Positions 12,401 to 27,700 of a stretch of 64,000 nucleotides of DNA are shown here, one piece after another; the stretch's first letter is position 1, and every line of letters begins with the position of its first letter. The stretch is from Hymenoscyphus infarciens (lineage: Eukaryota > Ascomycota > Leotiomycetes > Helotiales > Helotiaceae). The stretch spans positions 16,978 through 80,977 of the forward strand of contig LLCB01000262.1 in assembly GCA_001414345.1 (NCBI GenBank). The letters run 5' to 3'. The position numbers and the translations under genes are program-made. The notes below the pieces were generated by a model that did no database searches, was not told where the DNA came from, and saw nothing but the letters and a program-made list of their open reading frames with translations.

Positions 12401-14402
12401 TCTTCGCAAATCTGATGTCGCAATATGTCTGTTTCAAGTCTTGAACATGACACTGGGTTATCACCACCATTTTTCAAAGGCTGACCAAGATGATATTGTT
12501 CGAACATTCCTCCAGGGAATTGGCTCCACATGGGAACGTACAGCAAAATGCTGTATCCATGCTCTCACCATATGCAGTCACGAAATCCCCGGTTCAACAA
12601 GCAAACAACTCGTCACTATACTCCAGAAGATGTCAACAATAATTACCCAATCCCATGTGGCGATACATATTCTCGAGTTTCTAGCATGTCTTGCTCGACT
12701 GCCTGATCTCTATGTCAACTTTAGAGAAGAAGAATACCGCACAGTCTTCGCGATCTGCTTTCGTTATCTTCAATATGTACGAGATCAGAATGGCAAGGGT
12801 TCCAGGGACACATCAACTCGTAGTAGCTATTCCAATGCCCGTAATTCGGGACCTCCTACGGATCACAGCCTCTCGGAAAGCAACTTTCAGCCAAATAGCT
12901 CGGATGAGCTTCCACAATATGTGTATGCGCTAGCGTATCATGTCATTATATTCTGGTTTCTATCCTTGAAGCTGAACGACCGTGCTGGCCAAGTCAGTTG
13001 GATTGCGAGGAACTTGGTATCAACAGATTCCCACGGCAAAGAAACTATCGATGAGCAAGCTCAGGTCACGCTCGATTTCATGCAACGTGTCGCTTATGCC
13101 GATGTGGATGAGTCCGCTGCTGATCCTACTTTTACCAGTGAACGCTTTGGTGAGATCTTGAAGAAGCGATGGGTTGTAGGCCAAAGTATAGTGACTGTGG
13201 AACAAGCCACACGAGGGGGTTGGGCTCAGATTACAAAACGCCAACCATCGGGAACATCATGCTACATCATTCGAGAGAAATTCAGTCGGCCGCCACCTCA
13301 TCAAAGCCAATACCCAAATGAGCCAACTCGTGATACTAGACTATCGGATGGCAATATGGTCCTCCCGAGTCATCTGCTTCTCCAACTGATAGCTTCAGTA
13401 CCTCAGGTCGGCGACACTGCTCGACCAATCACTCTTCCAAAAGATGCTGTTGTGGATCGTGCTATCAAAGCATTTGATCGCAATTTTACTGTGGATGGCC
13501 ACAAGGTTGGGGTCATCTACATCGGAGAAAACCAGACGCAAGAGGTTGATATCCTTGCAAACATCATGGGGAGTAGTGACTATACAAAACTCCTCTCTGG
13601 TCTCGGAACTTTGACCAAGTTGAAGGGTGCCAATTTCAACACCCAGGGGTTAGATAGATTTGGCGACAGCGATGGAAAGTATGCTTTCTGTTGGCGCGAC
13701 CGAGTTACCGAGATTGTGTTCCATGTCACTACACAAATGCCAACCAATCTGGACAGTGACCCTCAGTGTATTGGCAAGAAGCGACATATCGGAAACGACT
13801 TTGTGAATATCATATTCAACAATTCGGGTTTACCTTTTCGATTTGATACCTTCCCTTCCGAGTTCAACTATGTCAACATCGTAATCACGCCAGAATCCAG
13901 AGCTTCTTTCGTTGCAACTCGAATGCGTACAGAAGCAAACGCAAAGAACGCATTCTATAAAGTTCAAGTCATGAGCAAGCCAGGATTTCCAGAAATCTCA
14001 CCAGCGGCGGAAACCAAGATTATGAGCTTGGCGGCTTTGCCTAGTTTTATACGACTCTTAGCTCTCAACGCTTCTGTGTTTTCCCTTGTGTGGGCGAATA
14101 AAGAAGGAGGAGAGCATGTATCTTCCTGGCGCAATCGACTCCGGGAGATCAATCGACTGCGAGAAAAATATAAACCCAAAGCGGCTCCAACACCTATTTC
14201 ACCTGCAGCCACATCGAACGGAAATGTACGAGACAGTATTCAAAGCCTTCGACGATCCTCTGTAGCAAATTTCTTGATTAATTCAAACAGCGAGCCAGCC
14301 TCACAGCGATCTTCAGTTTTGTCAACTGCGGAAACGGAAGTGGGCTTTGGCAGTACCGAAGAAAGCATTGTAGAAAATCTTGACTTTTCAAGATGGGCGT
14401 AA
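9417..14402 (+). CDS. tsc2: Tuberin (TSC2), Rheb GTPase-activating protein
   Basis: Two exons, 9417-9803 and 9852-14402, about 1645 aa, which is normal for fungal tuberin. The start at 9417 has a strong context (CACCATGG); an in-frame ATG near 9280 would add a leucine/histidine-rich leader encoded by simple repeats and is less likely. The N-terminal and central parts are helical, HEAT-like tuberin domains, with a low-complexity Ser/Thr/Asn-rich insert around 11830-11960. The Rap/Ran-GAP domain is about residues 1345-1560 (VGVIYIGENQ, KKRHIGNDFVNIIF, FNYVNIVITP). The Asn of GND, about residue 1444, is the catalytic 'asparagine thumb'. With TSC1 it should convert Rheb-GTP to Rheb-GDP and so restrain TORC1. 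The first exon ends with phase 0 and the 48-bp intron has GTAAGC...TAG ends. Nothing is truncated. Confidence 0.95.
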
Positions 14403-15089
14403 AGGATTCCTTGCTTTCCTTCTTCATTTTTCGGCGTTTGGACCACAGGAAATACCACCCCCCAAAAGTTTTTGTTTTTATTTCCTTTCCTTTTCATTTG
14501 ATTTTTATTTCCGGTTTTCCTATGATGCGTGCATCGGTGCGTCAGGATTGCACAGTGTGGTTTGAGGAGATAAGAACTGTATATCATGCATGGCGTATAA
14601 GAAAAAAAAATGGGGTTCGGGGATATTCATAGGGGTTTGTTTGCAGAGATACCAGGAAGGGATATCTTGTTTGTACAAATGGAATTTGCTACGAAGGGAG
14701 GGCAAGTAGTTTAGGACCTACTTATTTACTCTCTGTTTGCGTGGTAGGACTAAAAGGGAAGGGGTTATTTGTAAAGATAGGATGGAGTACATAGTCCTTG
14801 ATATTGAGAATGTCTTGGAGTGAGGAACTGATATCAATCCTGAATATGAAACATAAATTGAGGAGTTCGTTTCCTGTGCTGATCATTATGTGATTTTGCC
14901 TTGAAGATATATGCTCTTGCTCTTGTCAAGAGTGGATGAGAGGAGAAGTAGCAACCAATCATAACCCAGTTGCTTACGCACCGCTACGTAATTCGAGAAA
15001 CCTTTACTCGTACCGGAGCAATCAGCTGTTCGATTCATCTCTGCACTTCGTCGAATCCACGAACCATTGAAAGTCACCCAAAACTCAGA
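14403..15089. other. Intergenic, TSC2 3' end to THI20 5' end
   Basis: About 690 bp, with the two genes in tandem. It starts with a T-rich stretch likely to be the TSC2 3' UTR. No TPP-riboswitch-like core was noticed upstream of, or in, the first intron of the thiamine gene, but that was judged only by eye. Confidence 0.45.
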
Positions 15090-17232
15090 ATGGCAAGAGG
15101 TCGTATCCTAGTAATTGCCGGATCAGATAGCTCAGGTGGAGCGTAAGTTTTTATTTATAGTTTCCTCCCCCTCCCCCACTCCCCGGGAAGCTCGCCTGGC
15201 TGATTGATAGACGTGGTGATGCTCAGGGGTCTAGAAGCCGACCAGAAAGTCATTGCGGCTCATGGGTGTTATGCGATGACTGCTACTACGGCACTTACTG
15301 CTCAGAATACTACGGGCGTGTTTGATATCCATTATACACCTCCGGAGTTTGTGGGCAAGTTGATTGAGCTGAGTATTGGGGATATTGGGGTTGATGTTGT
15401 GAAGACGGGTTGGATCTTCCTTCTCTTGCTTCCTTTCTTAGTCGCTCGTACCTTGCACTTTTTCTGATGACTTACTTTAGGAATGCTGGCCTCTGCGGAG
15501 ACCATCAGGGTCGTTGCTGCAGCTCTGGAAAAATTTGAGATTAAGAGTTTGGTTGTTGATCCTGTGATGGTATCAACATCCGGCTCGCACCTCCTCCCCG
15601 AGACAGCAATTAAGGATCTTCTCACGCTTCTCATTCCAAAAGCTACGGTTCTCACACCAAATATCCCGGAAGCGAAACTTCTGCTTTCTCATGCTGGTAT
15701 TATAACTAAAGAACCGGAGAATGTAGAGGATTTAATTGAAATTGCAAAACTGGTACAGAGTTTAGGACCGAAATGGGTTTTACTCAAGGGCGGACATTTA
15801 CCGCTGAGGAAGGATGGGAGTGTGGCGAAGAATGAAGAGGAGAGGGAGAGGATGGTTGATATTCTGTATGGGGAGGGAGAGGGGGTGAGGATTGAAGGGA
15901 GTTATTTGCGGAGTAGGAATACGCATGGGACTGGGTGTTCGCTTGCTTGTGAGTTTCTTTCCTTGCTAGCTTTTTGATGATAATGATAGGGCGGGGGACG
16001 ATGGAGAGAGGGGCTGATTTTGTTAGCTGCGATATCTTCAAATCTTGCGAATGGGATGGATATGGTCAGGGCTGTGAAGGGGGCGTGTCGGTACGTGGAA
16101 GCTGGGATTAGGACCAGTACTGAGATGGGGAAGGGGAATGGACCGATCAACCATTTTCATTCGATGCAGTCGTTGCCTTTTGCTCCGTAAGTCATTCCTC
16201 TTTTTTGGAATTTTGAAATTGAAATCAGGCAAGCACTGGCCTGACATGGGAATGCAGAGGACACTTTATCGAGTATCTATTGGAAAGACAGGATGTTCAA
16301 AAAGCATGGCAGGAACACACGGAGCATTCATTTGTGGCTGGACTAGCAGATGGCACCTTACCGATTGAATCTTTCAAGTATTACTTGGTTCAAGATTACT
16401 TGTACTTGGTAAGTTTCATTTCAAACCTTGAAGTTCTTAGCTGACCGAGTTAATATAGGTACAATTTGCGAGAGCCAACGCTTTGGCAGGATATAAAGCT
16501 AAGACTATGGAAGATATCGCTGCTGTGAGTCCTTCCTTGCAAGAGTGCAATTTCGAGAAGCTGATGGCTTGCAGGCCGCAAGGATAGTAACTCATATTCA
16601 CCATGAGGTGTCTTTGCATATCGAATATTGTGAGGGCTTTGGGATATCGAAGGCCGAGATTGAGGCTGCTGAGGAAAGTGAAGGTATTGTTCACTCGCTC
16701 CGGGCAAGAGGTTGAGACTGACATCGGTGAATAGCATGCACTGCGTATACAAGGTAAAAAGCTCAAAAGAAAACAGTGCAAATCGATATTGAGACTGAGA
16801 AATACAGATATGTCCTGGACATCGGCCAATCCGAGGATTGGCTCGCACTTCAAGTTTCCATGGCACCTTGTTTGATAGGTTACGGTCAAATTGCTCAGCG
16901 CTTGTTTGCTGATCCAAAAACTAAACGAGAGGGAAATATATATTGGAAATGGATTCAAAATTATGTTGCTGACGATTATTCGGAAGCTGTAAACATGGGA
17001 TCTGGCGAGTCATTCCCATCTATGTTCCTGCAAGTAAAGTTAATGATTTCTAGACCTCCTTGAGAGAAATATGGTGCTGCAGTCGCCGAGTCGGATAGAA
17101 GAGTTGATCAAGATTTTTGTGCATGCTACGAAGGTATGAGAATCTTCTGGAATCAAGGTGATAAATGGTGATGCTGACTTGTTTGGATAGATGGAGACTG
17201 GATTTTGGGATATGGGGAGTGGTTCGCGGTAA
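15090..17232 (+). CDS. thi20: Thi20-type fusion: HMP/HMP-P kinase (ThiD) + TenA
   Basis: Eleven exons: 15090-15142, 15227-15408, 15481-15948, 16027-16186, 16258-16408, 16459-16524, 16575-16683, 16735-16753, 16808-17004, 17054-17133 and 17191-17232; 1527 nt, 508 aa. The N-terminal half is ThiD (VIAGSDSSGGAG, VVKTGMLAS, VDPVMVSTSG, LTPNIPEAKLLL, GTGCSLAS): it phosphorylates hydroxymethylpyrimidine and its phosphate for thiamine synthesis. The C-terminal half is TenA/thiaminase II (HSFVAGLADGTLP, VQDYLYL, APCLIGYG with the conserved Cys, ATKMETGFWDMG), used in pyrimidine salvage. The fusion is typical of ascomycete Thi20. Oddities: exon 8 has only 19 nt, and the intron 17005-17053 needs a GC donor (GCGAGT) to keep the TenA frame (GSDLLERNM). 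Both choices rest on family conservation. Regulation by thiamine is likely from family knowledge but not visible here. Confidence 0.92.
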
Positions 17233-18431
17233 ATCTGGCTAGTGGACTGTTCTAGAAGCTTTGAGACAAGAAGCACTCAAAATCGGAGAAGTAAAGATAC
17301 CGAATGAGAGAAATTAGTGGAATGTGAAGAGGAACATTCTAGTTATCCATCTATGACACTGAAGCACCGGGTTTGGCTTGAAGAGGCTCATGGTGGACAA
17401 CAAAAGCGCCAACAAATACTCAATGGTCTTTTCTCATTATTCCAGCTCTCTAGGGGAATTTAAGTAGATTATCCTAAACAATTAGAACAACTGAAATTTA
17501 GTCTAGATAGTGAGAACAATCAACTGAACTATCTTGATTCATACTTTGAATCATCCTGGCAAGTCAGAACAATAAAAGGAGTTTACTGCCTCTATGAAGC
17601 CTCCGAAGTACACGAGAATCGGGCCGCCAAAGGACTCCTCGGGAAGTGGAAAAGGAAGATGGGCTTTTCCCTTCAAGAATCGGTCTAAAGACGCTAGAAA
17701 TCCCATTTTTATGCATATGCAGACAAGTGGGTTGAGGCGGGAAAAAAAAGACTGGCGAAAATATCAGGAACCTGATGCCGACATCAGACCGTGTTCGTAG
17801 AGTCAGTTGCTCAACATCAAGTCGAACCTGGAAGGAACAGGTTGTTGAAAGTAGCAAGTCATAAAATCGGTGCATTTCGATGAAGGTATCGAGAAGTCGT
17901 ACATCGGGTCATGAATCGGGCGTCCGCAGTTATTCTTCTAGAGATCGCCTGACACCCTGTCACCCTGACTCTTCCTCGCGCTCAGCTATCTCGAGCTGTG
18001 ATACATGATACATGATCCCAAAGAACATGTAGGCTTATCGCTCCTACATGCAGTCATTGCTACACAAAAAGATGAGATTTATCAATCATTAGCGAATAAA
18101 AATCTGCAAGTCTTGAAAAACTCAGTTATCGCAATCAAGTTGGTGAAAGAAAAGGTGTCTTGATCGCAATCGGCAGGCGCAAGGGGCCGCAGGGGCCTCT
18201 GACTCTTAGTAAGCCACTAGTCCAAATATGGCAAGGCGCGCCCTAAATTATTTTCAAAGAAGAAGTAACGTTTTTCGCAAAACTTCTTCTCCATCATTCC
18301 AACATCGCAACCTCATCTCCCAGCGTCTTCAAACACACCTCGAAGCGCATTCAACAGACACTTACTTCATCGATTTTAGACTTACGACGAAGCTCAACCT
18401 TATCCGCTCCTTCGCTCACGAAAAAAGCACG
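17233..18431. other. Intergenic, THI20 to DBP2
   Basis: About 1.2 kb with no convincing coding sequence. It should hold the THI20 3' UTR and the DBP2 promoter and leader. Short ORFs near 17594 and 17875 have no recognisable features. Confidence 0.45.
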
Positions 18432-21017
<2,586 letters not shown>

Positions 21018-24000
21018 AGATCCAATCGATCGAGTGACTCTGTCACATCACGATTCTACGCCATTGTCGTTCGGAGACACCCTTTCGATTCTACGCAAGA
21101 GACCTTCGCTTGAATTCGACGCCGACAACTTGCATTTTCATTCACGGTTCTTTATGGCGTTGGTGGTTTGGGAGAGGGTTGACATGTCGCTGACACCCTT
21201 CGCCTCGTCTTCGACCTTGATCCCTCGTGTAATTTGTTCTTTGCTTTCCCTAACAAAAAATTTCGTGCGGTATGGTTATCTGGGATATTAGACACAGCTT
21301 TTTCTTCGTCATCAATCAGCTGGAGGGGACTTGCGGCTGTCTTAATGGTCCTCCAATCCCCTGCACTGACGCTCATAGACTACTTTTTTCATAGGTTGCC
21401 TTTGTCTTTTGCTTTTTAATGCAAAGTTGCCATCTTTTGTGGGGACTTCAGAAATAGGCCAGCTCTTGCCTTGCTGTGGAAGAGCCGATGGATGAATGAA
21501 AATGCATTTTCTTCGTGTTTGTAGATGGAAGTGTAACTAGCTTTTGCTCTAGTATGATAGATAAATTGAAAAGAATGAACGATATACTTTGATCTTTCAT
21601 TGCTTTTCAATAACGTGAATTCTTTCGTATGAAATGCCGACGGAGACTCTATTCTGGTGACATGGCACTTTGGATACGGCTGTCTCCTCGGGCAGAACTT
21701 TTTCTTACATGTGGTCGTCGTGTGGGTCCAACTTCAACGCTGGTACGTCGTGCACCCTACAAAGGGCGCCCGATGCCCTCCTAATTTGTTCCCTTGGAAA
21801 TTGGTCTTGAATGATGAATAAAACCACAGCGCAATAATCAAAAATATAAGCTTCGAGTCTAGTATATAGGTATTTAGGAGCTATTAGAGAGTCGTTCTAT
21901 ATTTTTATATATTTTCTTCTAGATATTCTGCCCCGTATGCTTCTGGTAGGGTGCGGCGTAGGTCAAAATTACGAGCTAAGGTCCACTTAAGCCCTGATTT
22001 ACAGGGAGGTCCGCTGAAATACACAGATTGAGCACCATTACATAGCGTATTCCCTGTACTCCAATCTGAACAATACTTGTTAAAGGATATTATACGAGGA
22101 GTTTCAGAGAATGGAACTCATTGTATAAACCCGGGAGAGCGTAAATCTTCGAGGCGGCGTGATTGATTGGGAGGAGCGAGTAATTAGTTTATTTATCTTG
22201 GAAAGTTGGAATTAATTTTTATTTTTATCAGACAGAGATAAATCAGAGTGTAGTCGATTTTATTGCATTTCCCTAATGGTCACGAAAATAAGTGCATCGC
22301 TACAATCTACCTGGACAGTTCTTTACCACTCAGTGTGGATGGATGTGTTATCGCTCTCGAGTCTGAGTATGTTACTACAGTTCGAGGTTTGTGAAATCCC
22401 CACAACTCCTCTCACAGATTGGAGGTATGTGTGTGGTGAGGATGAATGTTTTCGGATCTTTGGGGGCATTTGTGGATGGAGGAGGTGGAATCGAGGGTGA
22501 GTTGTGTTTCGACTGTAGGAAATTATAGCTTAGAAAATTACGGTAGAGAGGTTGATTTCATTCTCTGCGGTTATGTTTTTGTTGCTCTTTGGTTCTGGGT
22601 TTCGATGGGCTCTGGGACAGGGATATTTGTGTTGGGTGTCTGGTTTTGACACGGGACATCTGCAAGCCCTTTTCTTCGCGTTTGTTGACTACGAGAAAAT
22701 GAAGACGGTCGAGAAGTGTTTTTATGGTTGGGTAGACCGGGGGATTGGTCGAGTAAGGAAGGTCTCGGGGGGTGGTCTTCACCTACCACCTTTTTGGGTT
22801 TCGTTCTGTTGATGGTTAGGCATGTCCATTGGTCTAGTGTTTCTTTCTAGAAGAGGGGTGGTTATACTGTAGAAAACAGATCAAGGTAAATTGTAAGGCA
22901 GTATCAATAGGTTTTTCAAGTTTCAGAAGAGAAGAGGTATTTAAAGTTCTACAGAATTTTCTAGAGGATTTGTGTTGAAAGATACACACCCTTAAAGCCT
23001 TGGGAATTGGCTTTTCTTGGAAAATATTGCATTGCCAATGCTGACTCTCTTGTTGTACTTCTACGAAGGTGGTGGTCCGTTGACAACACTCCATGGGCTT
23101 CCGGCTATCAAAGCCTATGGAAAGGAGATAACCTTATAGATTGAGCTTGCTGTGACTATTGTAATGTTATGCGAGAATCGACGAGAATACTTCTTTCGAC
23201 AGCAAATCGTAATTCATCAAACATACTGGACTAGTAAATGTGCCGCTTCTAAAAACAAAAAAACAAGGCTGCTGCCAGACTGCTTGGAAAAAATCCTGTC
23301 GTGTTACGAAGGGGGTGTCTCCACTCCAAGGAATTCGCGAAATGGTTTCAGACCATATGGGAAGAAGTTTCCGAGTTGTTTAAGAATATGTGAACCGGTT
23401 CTCGTTGGAAATGGGTTCTTATGCCGACGCCTGCGTACTGCAGTGACTATAAATTTTATTTATTCCTTAACAATCCACTTTAGCATACATCCTCATGATC
23501 ATGGTTTTTTGTAGTTTTCAGACCTCTTTTTTGCCTGAGATAACGCTGGTTACAGTGACACTAAGTGAAACAATTAAACATGACTTTGGCTAAACTATAG
23601 TATTCGAAAACACTCGGAGTATTTGACTTGATAGAATGAAGTTCCAAGGAAATGTAAAAGTATATAATACTACCAAACTCACTCTTTGCCCACATATACT
23701 TTATAATATGAGTCTTCAAGAAGTTTTAGACTAGTAAACTCCAACGAACGAAGTTCGGAGCTACAGGAATTATCTATTGTAACTATAAATATTACTCGAG
23801 GGGGGTTTAGTTAGTTGAACAGAGTTCAGAGGTTCGTGCCTAATTCAGGATAGAATTCATCAATACCGTAGTTGGGCAATAAAGCAAATCAGTCCAATAG
23901 TACAACTTCAGTTTATAAGAGCTTCGACTTCACTCTATTATCTTTCCTACTGTACAACAAAGCTAATGACGCCAATTTTACTCCGCGTGTCACCACCCTG

Positions 24001-24719
24001 GTCACATAGAGTAGCCGCCGTAGTTGCTCAGAAAAACGAAAAGTATATTTTTCTCAATATTCTGTCCTCTTGATGCTGATTTGGTTCTTTAGAGAGCTGG
24101 GTTATGCTCGAGTTCAGTAAGTTCGACAACAAAATAAGCTTCGACGGTGAAGGTTTCCACTCATCTGAGTGAAGAATGATGCTGTCATCGATGGTGGTGG
24201 GTAAATTCCCCTTTCCTCGCTTGCGACAAGAGTTCTAGAGTAATGCGAACCTGATTCTATCTCTTCATGTTTCTCTACCTGTTTATAAGAGTTTTTTTGC
24301 TCCATGTCGATACTTCCTATTTGCTTCAAGGGTCAGTCTTCGTTTTGTTCACGGACCAACTCACTCTAGCGGATAGTGTCTGAGACTCCCACTCTCCGTT
24401 TCTGCTTTCATATGCTGGGTACTCTAGATCATGTTCAATCCCAGTCAAACTTAAACCAAGCCCTACGCCACAAAGGCACTCGCTTCCAAAAGCTCTTCAC
24501 GCTCAAAAATTTCAACTGCCTTATTGAAGCAAAATAAAGTTGCGAAATCACAGACAATGAGAACAATCTATAAAAAAAAGTATCTCCCAAAGGTCCTAGC
24601 TCTCGGATCCCTCGTCGATGGGCGCCTATTTATATGACCGCTGGAAGACGAAGAAATCTATCTCTCTCTTTCAAGAAAACTCTAAATGTAAGTCCATGGA
24701 GGATGTACAAGATGTACAA
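21018..24719. other. Gene-free stretch, DBP2 3' flank to transposon block
   Basis: About 3.7 kb of mixed composition. Open frames are short, lack domains and lie on both strands. The first few hundred bases are likely the DBP2 3' UTR. From about 21830 to 22000 and after 23500 the sequence is more AT-rich, possibly decayed repeat material. No RNA gene or mobile element end was recognised. Confidence 0.45.
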
Positions 24720-24721
24720 TA

Positions 24722-27700
24722 CAGTGAGTTACGAGTTAAGCTTCCCTTTTAACGATATTTTATAAACTATACGTTTTTAGAGTTTTTTTTTTTTACCTAG
24801 ACACTCTTTTCTTCTTTACTTAATAACAACGCAGTGTGGTCGATAGTATTATCGTGATAAAATACTACAGTATTTTAGATTAATATATTATTATGATATC
24901 CTAGTAGTACGTATCTAAATACACTATAATACTATCGTAATATCGTGATATTATATAGTATATCTTTTAATAACTTATAAGCGCTAAAACCTACTTTTTC
25001 TTAAAATAAGACTATTTATACTTTTTTATATACTCTTTTATTACTTTAAAACTATATAATAATAATAATAGATATTAATAAAATAATTAGTAAGAGTTAT
25101 TTATTATATACTAAATAGCCTAAACCGAGCGTATTAGGCGATTTTATAAGAAGCTAGTGGTTTAATTAAGTATATAGCTAAAAGTCGTTTTTTAGTATAT
25201 AAATTAATAGATATTTAGAGTATATATTATATATATACTATACTAAGACCTAGGTCTTAGTATACTCTATTAAATATTTTATATAAAGATTATAGTATAT
25301 AATTAATTATAATACTTTAAATTTAATAAGAAGTTTAGTAGTAACTAATTAGTATTTAATTAAATTTTTAGTATTTAGAGCTTCTTTTTAGAAGACGTGG
25401 TTATTAAGAACAACTAACTTACTAGATATAATATTTTTAAAATAATTAGCCTAGTAATAGTATCTTAATAACTAAGCCTCTTTATAACTCTTTATTTAAT
25501 AATAAATTAATAACGTATTATAAAATTCTTTAGATAAAGAGAAATAACTATCTAAGTACTTAAAATATAAGAATAAATATATATTATTAGAAAAAAGAAT
25601 AAAAATAAGTTTAGTTTATAGACCTCTTAAAACTTAAACTAAAACTAGACCTACTATTTATCTTATAGGTAAAAGTACTCTTATCTAAGCTATCTTAAAG
25701 CATATCTTATATATTAAACACCTCCTTCTTACTCTAGAATTAGCTAATAAGATTAAAGAATATAATTTTATACTAAGACTTTAAATATTCGAGTATCTCT
25801 ATAGTATATATCTTAAAGCGATTACGTTAATCTATAACTACTAATTTAGCTAAAGACTAGAGGCGTTCTACTAAGACACTTAAATATAGAATAGAAAGTA
25901 TATCTATTACTATCTTATAAAGATTAGAATAGGCCTTCTTTTAAATAGATTAGAGCTACTATTTAATTATACTTTTACTTATATCTTAAGATAGAAGAGT
26001 ATAATATTAAGTATACTTATTACTTATAAGAGAGAGAAGCCTAGATTAAAGTATATTAGCTAAAAAGAGGTAAAATTAAAAGGTTAAAGTAAAAAGAGAT
26101 AAAGTTAAAATAAGAGTTAAAGCTTACCTCTTACTCCTCTTTTAGAATAAAAACTAGGTAAATAAATTAGATACTTAAGTAGATACTAGAGAGTAATAAA
26201 GTAGGCTAAACAACGTAATCTAAGAGTTAATATTAGTATTATTTATATAGCTAGATACTACCTTAGAGTAATAATTCTTATTCTATAGTTTTTCTACTAT
26301 AGCCTAAGTAGAGGCTATCTAGCTAGGTTCCTAGGCCTTTTCTAAGTACTCCTACTTATAAGCTAGGTAGAGTACTACTATAGCGGTATATACTAGCGAT
26401 CTCTTAGTTAAATTATAGTATTTAGAGATCTTTTCCTACTCTAAGGTATTATTAGTAAAGTAAAAGAGAAAGAGAAGAGGATATTATTTACCTTTTTAAA
26501 GTAAGGATAGTATAGCTAGATTATTAATATACTTTCTTTAGACCTCTTTAAAAAGAGAGAGAATAAAGTCTATTATTAGGATTGTTTTATTAAGAGTTCT
26601 AGACATGCTCTTAAGCGCTAATAAGGAGTGCTTAAGAGAGCTAAAAAAGAGCCTTATCTAATTAAATTAGTAAGAGATTAAGAAGTAAAAGTAGTACTAT
26701 ACTTACTAAACCGACTTTAGACTAATTATAAGTAGTAATTATATTATTATAGTTAAACTTATATATATCTTAAAAGTACTTAATCTTAAGCCTTAAAGTA
26801 ATTACTCTTTAAATACTCCTATACTAGGATATCTAGTATGTTTTATTAGCTTAGGATATAGTAAGGCCTCTAGTTAACTTCTTAAATTCGTTATATAATA
26901 CTATACTTATATATATCTTTTTTATAAAGTTAAAGAGGTATTTAAGAGTATTATAAACTTTAAACCTCTATAAAGGGTCTTAGAAGTAGGTGTCTTCTAA
27001 TTAGTTTATCTTAAGCTTAAAATCTATATACTTTTTAGAAGCTATATCTCTAGTAGTAAGATAGAGTATATAGTATATATATTAAATTTAGTAGTGCTTA
27101 GCCTAGTCTCTTATATTACTTTTACCTAGTACTAAAGTAACTTAGTAAAGTATAATATTATTATTAAGTATATTATCTATAAGAAAGTAGCTAATTTTAT
27201 TAAATATATTTATTAAAAGTAATAAGTATTTATTTAAGATTTTTAGAAGTATTTTTATATACTATAATCTTAGAGTATTTTAAGTAAAAAGAGTACTATA
27301 TTTTCACTTATATAAGGCTCTTTAATTTATTTTATACTAAGTATTACTTCTACTAGGTTACTAAACTCGTTAACTCTATAGGCTACGTATCTTAGAATAG
27401 AAAGACTATTATTTAACTTCTACTTATTATTAGATATATATATTTTAGACTAGAATCTTAATAGATAATACTTCGTTTTAGCGAAACCGTTCTAGTATTA
27501 TTACTTAACCTAGTTATATAGTATAGAGTATATTTTAGGTAGAATATTACTCTTAAGGTTATTAAGATATTAAATAAGAGTATAAAAGGCCTTATATTTA
27601 GTAAAGTATATAAGAAGGTTATAAGAGGCGATAAGGTTTATAAATAAAACCTCTAGAGTATTAGAATTAATAGCTAAGTACTTATTATTAAAGTTAGAAT

